Below, in pieces: positions 20,088 to 28,309 of a stretch of 46,056 nucleotides of DNA. Origin of the DNA: Ferrovibrio sp. (lineage in GTDB: Bacteria; Pseudomonadota; Alphaproteobacteria; Ferrovibrionales; Ferrovibrionaceae); NCBI RefSeq assembly GCF_002796975.1, contig NZ_PEKV01000015.1, positions 1,722 through 47,777 on the forward strand. The letters are read 5' to 3'. Under the pieces are notes generated by a model. It saw nothing but the letters and a program-made list of their open reading frames with translations, searched no databases and was not told where the DNA came from. The first letter of the stretch is position 1. Every line of letters starts with the position of its first letter. The translations under genes and the position numbers were made by a program.

Positions 20088-20804
20088 TTATTCGCCGGTG
20101 ATGGTGGTGCACCGCCCGGTGCCGGCCAGCACTTTGGCGAAGCCGCCCGCCTCGTGCAAGGAGAACACCAGGATCGGAATACGGTTTTCCCGCGCCAGGC
20201 TGATCGCCGAAGCGTCCATCACTTTCAGATCCTGTTGCAGCACATCAAGATAGGTCAGCGTCTCATAGCGGGTCGCAGACTTGTCCTTCTTCGGGTCGGC
20301 ACTGTAGACGCCATCCACCTGGGTACCCTTGAGCAGCGCGTCGCAGCCCATCTCGGCAGCGCGCAGCGCGGCGGCAGTGTCGGTGGTGAAGAACGGGTTG
20401 CCGGTGCCGGCGGCAAAGATCACCACGCGGCCCTTCTCCATGTGGCGGATGGCGCGGCGGCGGATATAGGGTTCGCAGACCGTATCCATGCGGATAGCCG
20501 ACATGACGCGGCTCGGCACGCCATGGCTTTCCAGCGCATGCTGCAACGCCAGTGCGTTGATCACAGTGGCCAGCATGCCCATATAGTCGGCCGAGGCGCG
20601 CTGCATGCCCTGGGTGGCGCCGGCAACGCCGCGGAAAATGTTACCGCCACCGATCACCAGACAGACCTCGCCGCCCAGCTGGTGCACCGCCTTGATCTCG
20701 GCAGTGATGCGGTCGACCGTCTCGAAGTCGATGCCATACGGGGTGGGCCCCATCAGGGCTTCGCCCGAGCATTTCAGCAGGACGCGACGGTATTTCATGG
20801 TCAT
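20088..20804 (-). CDS. pyrH: UMP kinase
   Basis: Phosphorylates UMP to UDP; hexameric enzyme of the amino-acid-kinase fold. 238 residues. It opens [20 protein letters not shown]. Conserved motifs are [49 protein letters not shown] and [15 protein letters not shown] lies about 7 nt before the ATG at 20804; a second ATG two codons later is also possible. A terminator separates it from tsf upstream, so it probably has its own promoter. Confidence 0.97.
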   Translation of the reverse strand: MTMKYRRVLLKCSGEALMGPTPYGIDFETVDRITAEIKAVHQLGGEVCLVIGGGNIFRGVAGATQGMQRASADYMGMLATVINALALQHALESHGVPSRVMSAIRMDTVCEPYIRRRAIRHMEKGRVVIFAAGTGNPFFTTDTAAALRAAEMGCDALLKGTQVDGVYSADPKKDKSATRYETLTYLDVLQQDLKVMDASAISLARENRIPILVFSLHEAGGFAKVLAGTGRCTTITGE

Positions 20805-20881
20805 GGATTTTCCTCGGACGGCGGCCTTGGCTGCGGGGGCGCGCCAAGGGATGACGGAAACAGGGCGATTCTGTGGCGAAG

Positions 20882-20887
20882 GTTATA
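20882..20887 (-). promoter_or_regulatory. Possible -10 element of a pyrH promoter
   Basis: TATAAC on the minus strand, 5 of 6 matches to the -10 consensus, lies about 78 nt upstream of pyrH and downstream of the tsf terminator, where a new promoter is needed. No good -35 hexamer is visible at 17 nt spacing. Confidence 0.3.
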
Positions 20888-20942
20888 TCACGGCCGGGCC
20901 TCACCGGCAGGTCGCCGGCCGAACCGGCGCTGCTGCAGGCGT

Positions 20943-20973
20943 AAAAAAAAAGGGGGGCATTGCCCCCCTTTTT
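20943..20973 (-). terminator. Rho-independent terminator after tsf
   Basis: Seven-base-pair stem GGGGGGC/GCCCCCC around a 3-nt loop, extended by flanking A and T runs. On the minus strand it is followed by nine T residues. It lies 22 nt beyond the tsf stop. The flanking A/T symmetry means it could act in both directions, but only the minus strand carries an upstream gene. Confidence 0.9.
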
Positions 20974-20994
20974 CCTTAATCCTGCTGCGACCGG

Positions 20995-21918
20995 TCAGCC
21001 GGCCATCTTGGCGACTTCGGCGGCAAAATCGTCGGTTTTCTTCTCGATACCCTCGCCAAGCTGGAAGCGGACGAAGCCAACGATCTCGATCGGTGCACCG
21101 GCATCCTTGGCAGCCTTCTCGACTGCCTTGCCCACCGGAGTCTCGCCGTCGATCACGAAGGTCTGCTCGAGCAGCACCACTTCCTGATAGAACTTGCGGA
21201 TACGGCCTTCCACCATCTTGGCGATGATGTCGGCCGGCTTGCCCGAACCGGCAGCCTGCTCGGTCAGCACGGTACGCTCACGCTCCACCAGGCTTTGATC
21301 GAGATCCTTGGTGCTCAGTGACTGCGGATTGGCGGCGGCGACATGCATGGCCACCTGCTTGCCGATCTGCTCCACCACTTCGCGCTTGCCGGTCGACTTC
21401 AGCGCAACCAGCACGCCCAACTTGCCGAGGCCTTCGGCCAGCGCGCCGTGGACGTAGGATACGACCACGCCGCCGTCGACGGTCAGCTTCTTGGCGCGAC
21501 GCAGCGTCATGTTCTCGCCGATGGTGGCGATGGCATGGGTCACTTCGTCCTTCACGTTACGGCTGCTGCCCGGGAAGGCCGCAGCTTCGATGGTTGCAAC
21601 GTCGTCGCCCGCGGTCAGCGCCACGGCGGCAACGCCGCTCGCCAACGCCTGGAACTGCGGGTTGCGGCCGACGAAGTCGGTCTCGGAGTTCACTTCGACG
21701 ATGGCCCCGGAATTGTCCTTCACGGCAACCGCGACCAGACCTTCGGCGGCAACACGGCCGGCCTTCTTGGAAGCGGCCGACAGGCCCTTCTTGCGCAGCC
21801 AGTCGATCGCAGCATCCAGGTCGCCGCCGTTCTCGGCCAGCGCCTTCTTGCAATCCATCATGCCCGCGCCGGTCTTCTCGCGCAGATCCTTCACCAGGGC
21901 CGCAGTAATCTCAGCCAT
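20995..21918 (-). CDS. tsf: Elongation factor Ts
   Basis: Guanine-nucleotide exchange factor for EF-Tu. 307 residues. N-terminal UBA-like domain [20 protein letters not shown], then [20 protein letters not shown]. The exchange motif is [15 protein letters not shown]; the C-terminal domain includes [13 protein letters not shown] and EQTFVIDGE. It lies about 107 nt after rpsB and is followed by a strong terminator, so rpsB-tsf is one unit. Confidence 0.97.
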   Translation of the reverse strand: MAEITAALVKDLREKTGAGMMDCKKALAENGGDLDAAIDWLRKKGLSAASKKAGRVAAEGLVAVAVKDNSGAIVEVNSETDFVGRNPQFQALASGVAAVALTAGDDVATIEAAAFPGSSRNVKDEVTHAIATIGENMTLRRAKKLTVDGGVVVSYVHGALAEGLGKLGVLVALKSTGKREVVEQIGKQVAMHVAAANPQSLSTKDLDQSLVERERTVLTEQAAGSGKPADIIAKMVEGRIRKFYQEVVLLEQTFVIDGETPVGKAVEKAAKDAGAPIEIVGFVRFQLGEGIEKKTDDFAAEVAKMAG

Positions 21919-22025
21919 GTAATTTCTCCAATGTCATTGAACCGTCGTGAACGGTCGTGTCACAGAAACGGCTGCGGCGCCCCGTCGGAATCGACACAGG
22001 CGCCGCGACCGCAATGGATCAGGCT

Positions 22026-22817
22026 TTAAGCCTGGGCCGCAGCGCCTTCGGCGTCTGCCTGCGGAATCTGTTCCGCCGGCGTCTCGTCGCCAGCACCGAG
22101 GTCGGCACCGGTTTCGGTCAGAAGTTCCTCGTGGCCACTCAGCACGGCGAGCGAGAACAGGTCGCAGTACAGGTTGATGGCGCGCAGCGCGTCATCATTG
22201 CCCGGCACCGGGAAGGTAATGCCCTGCGGATCCGAGTTGGAGTCGAGGATCGCGACCACCGGGATACCCAGCGTGCGGGCTTCAGCGATGGCGATGTCTT
22301 CCTTGACGGTATCGATCACAATCATGATCGCCGGCAGGCCGCCCATGTCCTTGATGCCGCCCAGCGCACGATCAAGCTTCTCGCGCTCGCGGGTCAGGTT
22401 CAGAACTTCCTTCTTGGTCAGGCCGGAGGTGCCCTGTTCGCCCGAACCCAGCAACTCTTCCAGTTCCTTGAGGCGCTTGATCGACTGGGAGATGGTCTTC
22501 CAGTTGGTCAGCATGCCGCCGAGCCAGCGATGGTTCACGTAGTACTGGCCGCACTTGGCGGCAGCTTCCGCGATCGCTTCCGAAGCCTGGCGCTTGGTGC
22601 CGACGAACAGCACCTTGCCGCCGCCGGCAACGGTGTCACGCACCGCCTGCAGGGCACGATGCAGCAGCGGAACGCTCTGCTGCAGATCGATGATGTGAAT
22701 GTTGTTGCGATCTCCGAAGAGATACGACTTCATCTTCGGATTCCAGCGGTGGGTCTGGTGTCCGAAATGTACGCCAGCTTCGATCAGCTGACGCATGGTA
22801 AAGGTCGGCAGGGTCAT
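22026..22817 (-). CDS. rpsB: 30S ribosomal protein S2
   Basis: 30S protein that joins late and recruits S1. 263 residues. Opens [20 protein letters not shown], followed by [50 protein letters not shown] and [12 protein letters not shown] are conserved. The frame is open to 22886, but the family start at 22817 has an AAGGA motif about 6 nt upstream. It is the first gene of the supercluster and divergent from the pentapeptide-repeat genes. Confidence 0.97.
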   Translation of the reverse strand: MTLPTFTMRQLIEAGVHFGHQTHRWNPKMKSYLFGDRNNIHIIDLQQSVPLLHRALQAVRDTVAGGGKVLFVGTKRQASEAIAEAAAKCGQYYVNHRWLGGMLTNWKTISQSIKRLKELEELLGSGEQGTSGLTKKEVLNLTREREKLDRALGGIKDMGGLPAIMIVIDTVKEDIAIAEARTLGIPVVAILDSNSDPQGITFPVPGNDDALRAINLYCDLFSLAVLSGHEELLTETGADLGAGDETPAEQIPQADAEGAAAQA

Positions 22818-23132
22818 CCTATGTCCTTCTCCGGTTAGGCCGCCGCAGGCACGTCCATGATTCCGTCGTGGGTGGAACCGGGACACCGGAACGCCGTATC
22901 GGGATGTCTCCCCGATAACCGCGTACGCCTGCGTGTGGGTTTGAGTGCGCGCCTTTTAGCCCGTTCGCAACGGCATTGCAACCGGCCTTTGACGCCCTTC
23001 CGTTCCCCCATCTGTCGCGCCTCGCTGAGGGGACTGGCGTTAACCCTGTTCCACAGGGGTTATCAACACGATTTTCCGTGTAGAGACAAATAGATACTGG
23101 CGCCTCACATGGCGGCATGGTCATATGCCGCC
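22818..23132. other. Divergent intergenic region between rpsB and the pentapeptide-repeat genes
   Basis: 315 bp without a convincing gene. It holds the candidate rpsB promoter (22953-22981), a small inverted repeat CCCTGT-TCC-ACAGGG (23044-23058) followed by TTATCAACA (23060-23068), one base off a DnaA box, and the hairpin at 23109-23134. The spacer between the two transcription units is otherwise unremarkable. Confidence 0.6.
22953..22981 (-). promoter_or_regulatory. Candidate sigma-70 promoter of rpsB-tsf
   Basis: On the minus strand TTGCAA (22976-22981) and TAAAAG (22953-22958) are 17 nt apart, each matching 4 of 6 consensus bases. They lie about 135 nt upstream of the rpsB start, in the only non-coding stretch before it. 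Confidence 0.35.
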
Positions 23133-23134
23133 AT
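23109..23134 (+). repeat. Perfect 10-bp inverted repeat over the start codon of the first pentapeptide-repeat gene
   Basis: Left arm ATGGCGGCAT (23109-23118), spacer GGTCAT, right arm ATGCCGCCAT (23125-23134). The right arm covers the first two bases of the likely start codon ATG (23133-23135). It could be a protein operator or, in the mRNA, a hairpin hiding the start. No Shine-Dalgarno sequence is visible, so the start region looks deliberately hard to reach. Confidence 0.8.
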
Positions 23135-24446
23135 GTCGGACGCGGTGGTGCATCAGAAAGATCTGGACCCCCTGATCGCCGGCCACGAGCGTTTTGCCCG
23201 TGGCATGCGGGGCGGTCTCAGGCTCAACTTGCAGTTTCGGGACGCCTCGGGCCTCAACTTTGCCAACCGCGACCTGCGCGAGGCGACTATGGTCGGCGGT
23301 CGCTTCAACGCCGCCGTATTCAAGTTCGCCAAGCTGGCCGGCGCCAATTTCTACGGCGCGACTCTCGAAATGGCCGATCTCTCCTCTGCCGACCTGACGC
23401 GCTCCGATCTGCGCGGTGCCATCCTGCGCGGCGCGATCCTGGAATTCGCTGATCTGTCCGGCGCCGATCTGCGCGACGGCCGGCTGCTGCGGCCCGATGA
23501 AGACGGCAACCTGGTGCCGATTTCGGTCGGTGGTGCAGTGACTGAAAAAGCGCATATGACCCATTCCAAGATGGTGGGTGCCAAGCTCGGCCGCCTGATG
23601 AGCCAGCAGGCCGATCTCAGCCATGCCAATCTGGCCAATGCACGGCTGATCGATGCTGATCTGTCCAATTCCGATCTGCGCGGCGCAATCTTCGTCGGCG
23701 CCGACCTGACCAACACCAATATGAGCGGCTGCAGCCTGTCGGGCGCGGTGCTGGCCGGCGCCATGCTCAACGGCACCAATTTCGACGGCGCGGATCTGGC
23801 GGGTTCGTTTTTCCGGCAAAGCGAAATGCGTGACGCCCGGGTCTCTGGCGCGATGCTGCCCAAGGCGATTGCGGATCTGGACAAGCCGCTGCAGATCATC
23901 TTGCGCGAACACCTGGCCTGGACGGATTCGCTGGGCGCCAAAGGCCGTCGCGCCGATTTCAGCCGCATTGACATGTCCGGCGTCAAGCTGGCTCAGATCG
24001 ACCTGTCGGCCGCGCTATTCATCCAGTCGACCCTGGTAGAAGCGGATTTCGGTGGCGCCAGCCTGACCATGTGCGACTTCACCGATGCCATGCTGCTGAA
24101 CGGACAGTTTTCCAGTGCCGATATGCGCGGTGTGAAGCTCAGCGGCGCCAATCTGATCGGCGCGAACTTCCGCGGCGCCAAGCTGTCGCCCATGCCAATT
24201 TCGTCCCTTCATGGTAAACGCTGGCACACCAATCTCGAGAATGCCAATCTGAGCCAGTCCAATCTCAGTGCCTGCGATCTGGAAGGCGCCAACCTGACCC
24301 GTTGCATCCTGATGCATGCCGATATGCGCGACGCCAACCTGAAAGGGGCGAATTTCCGCGGCGCCGACCTGACCGGCGCAGATATGCGGGATGCCCAGGT
24401 TTCCGGGGCCGACTTTACCGGCGCCAGCGGCGTCAACCTGTCGTGA
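23133..24446 (+). CDS. Pentapeptide-repeat protein, first of a tandem pair
   Basis: 437 residues built mostly of A(D/N)LXX pentapeptides, which fold as a right-handed quadrilateral beta-helix. No signal peptide or membrane helix, so probably cytoplasmic. Two non-repeat stretches interrupt the helix: LLRPDEDGNLVPISVGGAVT near residue 130, and the conserved HLAWTDSLGAKGRRADFSR near residue 270. The same interruptions occur in the next protein. A frame extension to 23109 is possible, but alignment with the paralogue (both reach RG-RGG about 23-30 residues in) supports MSDAVVHQKDL at 23133. Function is unknown; some pentapeptide proteins mimic DNA and protect gyrase, many have no assigned role. 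Confidence 0.88.
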   Translation: MSDAVVHQKDLDPLIAGHERFARGMRGGLRLNLQFRDASGLNFANRDLREATMVGGRFNAAVFKFAKLAGANFYGATLEMADLSSADLTRSDLRGAILRGAILEFADLSGADLRDGRLLRPDEDGNLVPISVGGAVTEKAHMTHSKMVGAKLGRLMSQQADLSHANLANARLIDADLSNSDLRGAIFVGADLTNTNMSGCSLSGAVLAGAMLNGTNFDGADLAGSFFRQSEMRDARVSGAMLPKAIADLDKPLQIILREHLAWTDSLGAKGRRADFSRIDMSGVKLAQIDLSAALFIQSTLVEADFGGASLTMCDFTDAMLLNGQFSSADMRGVKLSGANLIGANFRGAKLSPMPISSLHGKRWHTNLENANLSQSNLSACDLEGANLTRCILMHADMRDANLKGANFRGADLTGADMRDAQVSGADFTGASGVNLS

Positions 24447-24502
24447 ACTATTGGCGCCTATGCTAGCCTGGCCATAAAAGAACCTGAGACAGACCCTGCA
24501 GC

Positions 24503-25849
24503 ATGAATAATCCCGTCAAGGTCATCGCCCAGTACGAAGTGGACGAGATGTTCGAGTCCCACGCCAATTACGTGCGCGGCGTGCGGGGCGGCAAGCGTAT
24601 GGTGCTGCATTTCCGCGATGCCTCGCGCGTCGATTTCAGCGGCAAGGAACTCACCTCGGCCGATTTCGTCGGCAGCAAGCTGAACTATGCCGATTTCAGC
24701 CATGCGGCTCTTGTGGGATCTTCCTTCTTCGCCGCCGACATGCAGGGCGCCGATTTCCGCCGCGCCGACCTGACCAAGGCCGATCTGCGCGGCGTGAACC
24801 TGCGCAACGCCAATCTCGAAGCCGCCAACCTGACCAATGCGGACATTCGCGATGGCGTGTTGCTGCGCCCGGATGAAGACGGCAACCTGATCGCCGTGCT
24901 GAAGCGCGCCACCTCCATCGACAATGCCAAGATGGCGGGCGCCAACCTCACCTCCGCCAAGCTCGGCAAGGTGGTTGGCCGCAACACCGATCTCAGCAAC
25001 TGCAACTTCTCCAACGCCAAGCTGAACGGCGCGGACCTCTCCGGCTCGAACCTGTCCGGCTGCCTGTTCACCGGCGCCGACCTCACCGCTTCGAACCTGT
25101 CGCACTGCATCCTGCACGGCTCGGTGCTGGCCGGTGCCGTGCTGAACGAAACCAATTTCGAAGGCGCCGACCTGACGGCTGCCTATTTCCGCCCGATCGA
25201 TCTACGCGACGCCGATGTCACCAAGGCGATCATGCCGCGTAGCCTCGAAAGCCTCGACCGCTCGCTGCAGTTCATCGTCAAGGAACATCTGACCTGGATC
25301 GAGACGCTCGGCAAGCAGGGCATGCGGGTGGATTTCAGCCGCTACGATCTCTCCGACCTCAAGCTGACCAACATCAATTTCTCGGCCGGCGATTTCTCCT
25401 ACGCCATCCTGCGCAATACCGATTTCTCCGGCTCGCGTTTCGTGCTGTCGGACCTGCGCGGCGCGATGATGCTGAATGCCAATTTCGCCACCTGCAACCT
25501 GCAGGGCGCGAAGTTCGACCGCGCCATCATGACCAATGCCGACTTCCGCGGCGCGAAGCTTTCGACCGTCAGCATTTCGGGTGCGATGCACCGCCGCCAG
25601 TCAGCATCCTTGCAGGAATGCAATCTGACGCAGGCCAAGTTCCAGGGCGCCGATCTGGAAGGGGCGGTGTTCAACCGCTCTATCCTGACGCTGACCGATT
25701 TCCGTAGCGCCAACCTGCGCGGCTGCTCCTTCCTCGATGCCGACCTGACCAATGCGGACTTGCGCGGTGCCGATCTGGAAGGCGCCGATCTGCGCGGCGC
25801 CATCGGCTTCAAGCTGCCGAAGCCGAGCGTGGAAAAGGCTGAGGACTAA
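24503..25849 (+). CDS. Pentapeptide-repeat protein, second of a tandem pair
   Basis: 448 residues, clearly paralogous to the preceding protein along its whole length. Shared landmarks in the same order: RG(V/M)RGG, LHFRDASRVDFSGKEL, LLRPDEDGNLIAVLKRATS, PRSLESLDRSLQFIVKEHLT followed by WIETLGKQGMRVDFSRYDLS, and a C-terminal run of A(D/N)L repeats ending ADLEGADLRGAIGFKLP. Probably cytoplasmic. It starts 56 nt after its neighbour with no terminator between, so the two are likely co-transcribed. Its 3' end overlaps that of the convergent MFS gene by 4 bp. No function can be assigned from sequence alone. Confidence 0.9.
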   Translation: MNNPVKVIAQYEVDEMFESHANYVRGVRGGKRMVLHFRDASRVDFSGKELTSADFVGSKLNYADFSHAALVGSSFFAADMQGADFRRADLTKADLRGVNLRNANLEAANLTNADIRDGVLLRPDEDGNLIAVLKRATSIDNAKMAGANLTSAKLGKVVGRNTDLSNCNFSNAKLNGADLSGSNLSGCLFTGADLTASNLSHCILHGSVLAGAVLNETNFEGADLTAAYFRPIDLRDADVTKAIMPRSLESLDRSLQFIVKEHLTWIETLGKQGMRVDFSRYDLSDLKLTNINFSAGDFSYAILRNTDFSGSRFVLSDLRGAMMLNANFATCNLQGAKFDRAIMTNADFRGAKLSTVSISGAMHRRQSASLQECNLTQAKFQGADLEGAVFNRSILTLTDFRSANLRGCSFLDADLTNADLRGADLEGADLRGAIGFKLPKPSVEKAED

Positions 25850-27081
25850 GCCACCGCCCCCTCCTCTTCCATCGCTGGCGGCAATGCCGTCAATGCGGGC
25901 ATCTGCGACAGGAGAATGACGGCCAGTTGCACGCCATAGCCCACGACCGCCAGCCAGATCGCCGCCTCCAGCCCAAATCTTTCGCCGACTGCGCCGCCGA
26001 CCAGCGCGCCGAGCGGTCGCATGCCAAGTGTCGCCACCTGCTGGACCGCGCTGACGCGGCCGATCAGGCGCAGCGGTACGATGGCCTGCCGCAAACTGGT
26101 CTGGCCGATGGTCCACAGCATCGGACCGAAACCGAACAGGAAGAAGCCCGACACCAGCAATGTGAATGCTGTGCTCTCTGCCGCCATCGTCGCTGCGCCG
26201 ATGGCAAAGGCGGCGAACAGCGACGTTGCCGGCCCAAGGATGATCATGACGCCGAGCCGCAGCCGCGCATGGATGGTCGGCGCCGCCAGTGCGGCCAGCA
26301 GCATACCCAGTCCCTGCGCACCAAGCGCGATGCCAACCTGTGCTGGCGTCAGGCCCAGCGTGTTGACGGCAAACAGCACGAACACCGCCATCAGCACGAA
26401 CCAGCTGAAATTCCACGCCATGGCGCAGCAGGCAATCGCACGCAGCAGCGGGTGCCGCCACACCACGACCAGTCCTTCGGCCAGTGCATGACGGATCGGC
26501 GGCCGTTCCGTCGTCGCCACATCGCGCCGCATGCCCGGTGTCAGCAGCAGCACTGCGGTCACGCCTGACGTGATCGCCGAGACCGCCAGCGCCCAGGCCG
26601 GCGTGGTCCAGCCGGCAATTGCGCCGGCGATGCCCGGCCCGAGAAAGACGGCAGCTGCACGGGTGAACTCGATCTTCGCATTGGCGGCCGGCAGGCCTTC
26701 GCGTGCCACGATGGCCGGCAGATAGGCCTGCGCCGCGACGTTGAACATCACCGTGCAGGCCGACAGCGCGAAACCGAGCAGCGCCAGGCTGACCAGATCG
26801 AGCCAGCCCGCAAAGGCCAGCAGCGGGACGAATACCAGCAACAGCGCGCGGCTCGCCTCGCTGCCGGCCATCAGTAGGTGGCGCGGCATGCGGTCGGCCC
26901 AGATGCCGGCCACCAGCGAAAACAGCAGGAACGGCAGGGTCTGGGCCGCCGACAGCGCGCCCATGGTCTCGGCCGTGGCGCCCAGGGTGAGCGCTGCCAT
27001 CAGCGGGATAGCGGCCATGGCGAGCTGCTCGGCGCCATTTGCGGCTAGGTTGGCGAAGGACAGGCGGTTGAGAGGCGTCAT
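25846..27081 (-). CDS. MFS exporter, EntS/DUF894-like family
   Basis: 411 residues with about 12 hydrophobic helices. N-terminal MTPLNRLSFANLAANGAEQL and the loop 2-3 motif GIWADRMPRHLLMAGSEASR place it with the MFS_3 (enterobactin-exporter-like) group. A helix repeats at FGFGPMLWTIGQTSLRQAIV. The start at 27081 has a very good AAGGAG about 7 nt upstream. It is divergent from the emrA operon across a 174-bp spacer. Substrate unknown; siderophore or drug export is the usual role of relatives, but no siderophore genes are near. Confidence 0.85.
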   Translation of the reverse strand: MTPLNRLSFANLAANGAEQLAMAAIPLMAALTLGATAETMGALSAAQTLPFLLFSLVAGIWADRMPRHLLMAGSEASRALLLVFVPLLAFAGWLDLVSLALLGFALSACTVMFNVAAQAYLPAIVAREGLPAANAKIEFTRAAAVFLGPGIAGAIAGWTTPAWALAVSAITSGVTAVLLLTPGMRRDVATTERPPIRHALAEGLVVVWRHPLLRAIACCAMAWNFSWFVLMAVFVLFAVNTLGLTPAQVGIALGAQGLGMLLAALAAPTIHARLRLGVMIILGPATSLFAAFAIGAATMAAESTAFTLLVSGFFLFGFGPMLWTIGQTSLRQAIVPLRLIGRVSAVQQVATLGMRPLGALVGGAVGERFGLEAAIWLAVVGYGVQLAVILLSQMPALTALPPAMEEEGAVA

Positions 27082-27196
27082 GGTCGGCTCCTTTGGCCGC
27101 CAGACTTAAGCCTTTGGTTTTTCTGGAACTATCCGGAGCTTGCGCTGTCATGCGACGGAATCCTGTGACCGGGATCACCGGTTACCGGCTATTTCA

Positions 27197-27212
27197 TGGA
27201 CAGGATCGTCCA
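27197..27212 (+). promoter_or_regulatory. Inverted repeat, possible TetR-family operator upstream of emrA
   Basis: TGGAC (27197-27201), 6-nt spacer, GTCCA (27208-27212). TGGACA within it is also a 5-of-6 match to a -35 box, with CATATT 15 nt downstream as a poor -10. A second inverted repeat ACCGG-GATCA-CCGGT lies about 40 nt upstream. Such an operator over the -35 box would suit repression by the TetR protein at 29899. Inference only. Confidence 0.35.
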
Positions 27213-27255
27213 ATAATCATATTGAATGGCTCGCCTCCCTCTCCGGACCCGGATC

Positions 27256-28308
27256 ATGACCAAGAAAAAGACCATTCTCTCCGCCGTCGCCCTCGTGGCT
27301 GTTGCCGGCGCCGCCTATGGCGCCTGGCACTGGTGGAGCTACAGCCGTTTCATCGAAAGCACCGACAACGCCTATATCGGCGCCGACATCACCGTCGTGG
27401 CGCCGAAGGTGACCGGCTACATCACCAATATGGCCGTGACCGACAACCAGCAGGTCAGGGCCGGCACGGTGCTGTTCGAAATCGACGCCAGCGATTACCG
27501 CGCCAAGGTGGCACAGGCCGCCGCCGCCGTGCAGGCGCGCCGCGCCGCCCTCGATGTAATCGATAAGCAGATCGCCAGCCAACATGCGGCCATCGCCGAG
27601 GCCGATGCTTCGCTGCGCAGCACCCGCGCAGACCAGCAGCGCAGCGACGAAGACCTGAAACGCTACCGCGCGCTGGCCGCCTCCAACTACGTCTCCAACC
27701 AGAAACTGGAAATCGCCCAGACCGACCAGCGCAAGGCGCGCGCCGCCGTCGACCGCGCCGAAGCCGCGCGTACGATGGAGCAGAACCAGACCGGGGTGCT
27801 GCAGGCCAACCGCGCCCAGGCGATGGCGCAGATCGCCCAGGCCGAAGCCGACCTCGCAGCCGCGAAACTCGATCTCGACAACACCGTGGTGCGCGCCGCC
27901 GTCGACGGCGTGATCGGCAACCGAACCGGCCAGACCGGCCAGTATGTGAAGCCCGGCACGCAGATCATGGTGATCGTGCCGACCGATGAGCTTTACGTCG
28001 TTGCCAATTTCAAGGAGACGCAGCTGAACGGCATGAAGCCCGGCCAGAGCGCCGTGCTACATGTCGACGCTTTCCCCGATCTGAAGATCAAGGGCCGCAT
28101 CGAGAGCTTCGCGCCCGCCTCGGGTGCCAAGTTCAGCCTGCTGCCGCCGGATAACGCGACCGGCAACTTCACCAAGATCGTGCAGCGTGTGCCGGTGAAA
28201 CTGATCATCGACAAGGCCGAGGACAATCCGCCGCTGGTGCCCGGCATGTCGGTCGTCGTCGATATCGACAAGCGCAGCCAGGCCGCGACCCAGACCGCCG
28301 CCAAGTAA
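27256..28308 (+). CDS. emrA: HlyD/EmrA-type membrane fusion protein
   Basis: Periplasmic adaptor of a tripartite drug efflux pump. 350 residues. One N-terminal membrane anchor (TILSAVALVAVAGAAYGAWH, about residues 6-25) is followed by TDNAYIGADITVVAPKVTGY, the EmrA signature. A long alpha-helical hairpin (about 85-190) comes next, then the barrel with TVVRAAVDGVIGNRTGQTGQ and a C-terminal segment VPVKLIID. The start MTKKKTIL at 27256 is preferred over an in-frame ATG at 27226. The next gene begins one base after its stop, so emrA-emrB-tetR form an operon. No TolC-like gene is in the window. Confidence 0.92.
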   Translation: MTKKKTILSAVALVAVAGAAYGAWHWWSYSRFIESTDNAYIGADITVVAPKVTGYITNMAVTDNQQVRAGTVLFEIDASDYRAKVAQAAAAVQARRAALDVIDKQIASQHAAIAEADASLRSTRADQQRSDEDLKRYRALAASNYVSNQKLEIAQTDQRKARAAVDRAEAARTMEQNQTGVLQANRAQAMAQIAQAEADLAAAKLDLDNTVVRAAVDGVIGNRTGQTGQYVKPGTQIMVIVPTDELYVVANFKETQLNGMKPGQSAVLHVDAFPDLKIKGRIESFAPASGAKFSLLPPDNATGNFTKIVQRVPVKLIIDKAEDNPPLVPGMSVVVDIDKRSQAATQTAAK

Positions 28309-28309
28309 C

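Noticed and set aside
23044..23068. Possible DnaA-box pair and small palindrome upstream of rpsB
   Set aside because: TTATCAACA and TGTGGAACA each deviate from the consensus and the palindrome is only 6 bp; chance is adequate.
25601..27178. A 525-codon minus-strand frame overlapping the MFS gene and the end of the second pentapeptide gene
   Set aside because: The MFS frame at 25846-27081 has membrane helices and a strong ribosome-binding site; this one reads as frame-shifted GC-rich sequence.
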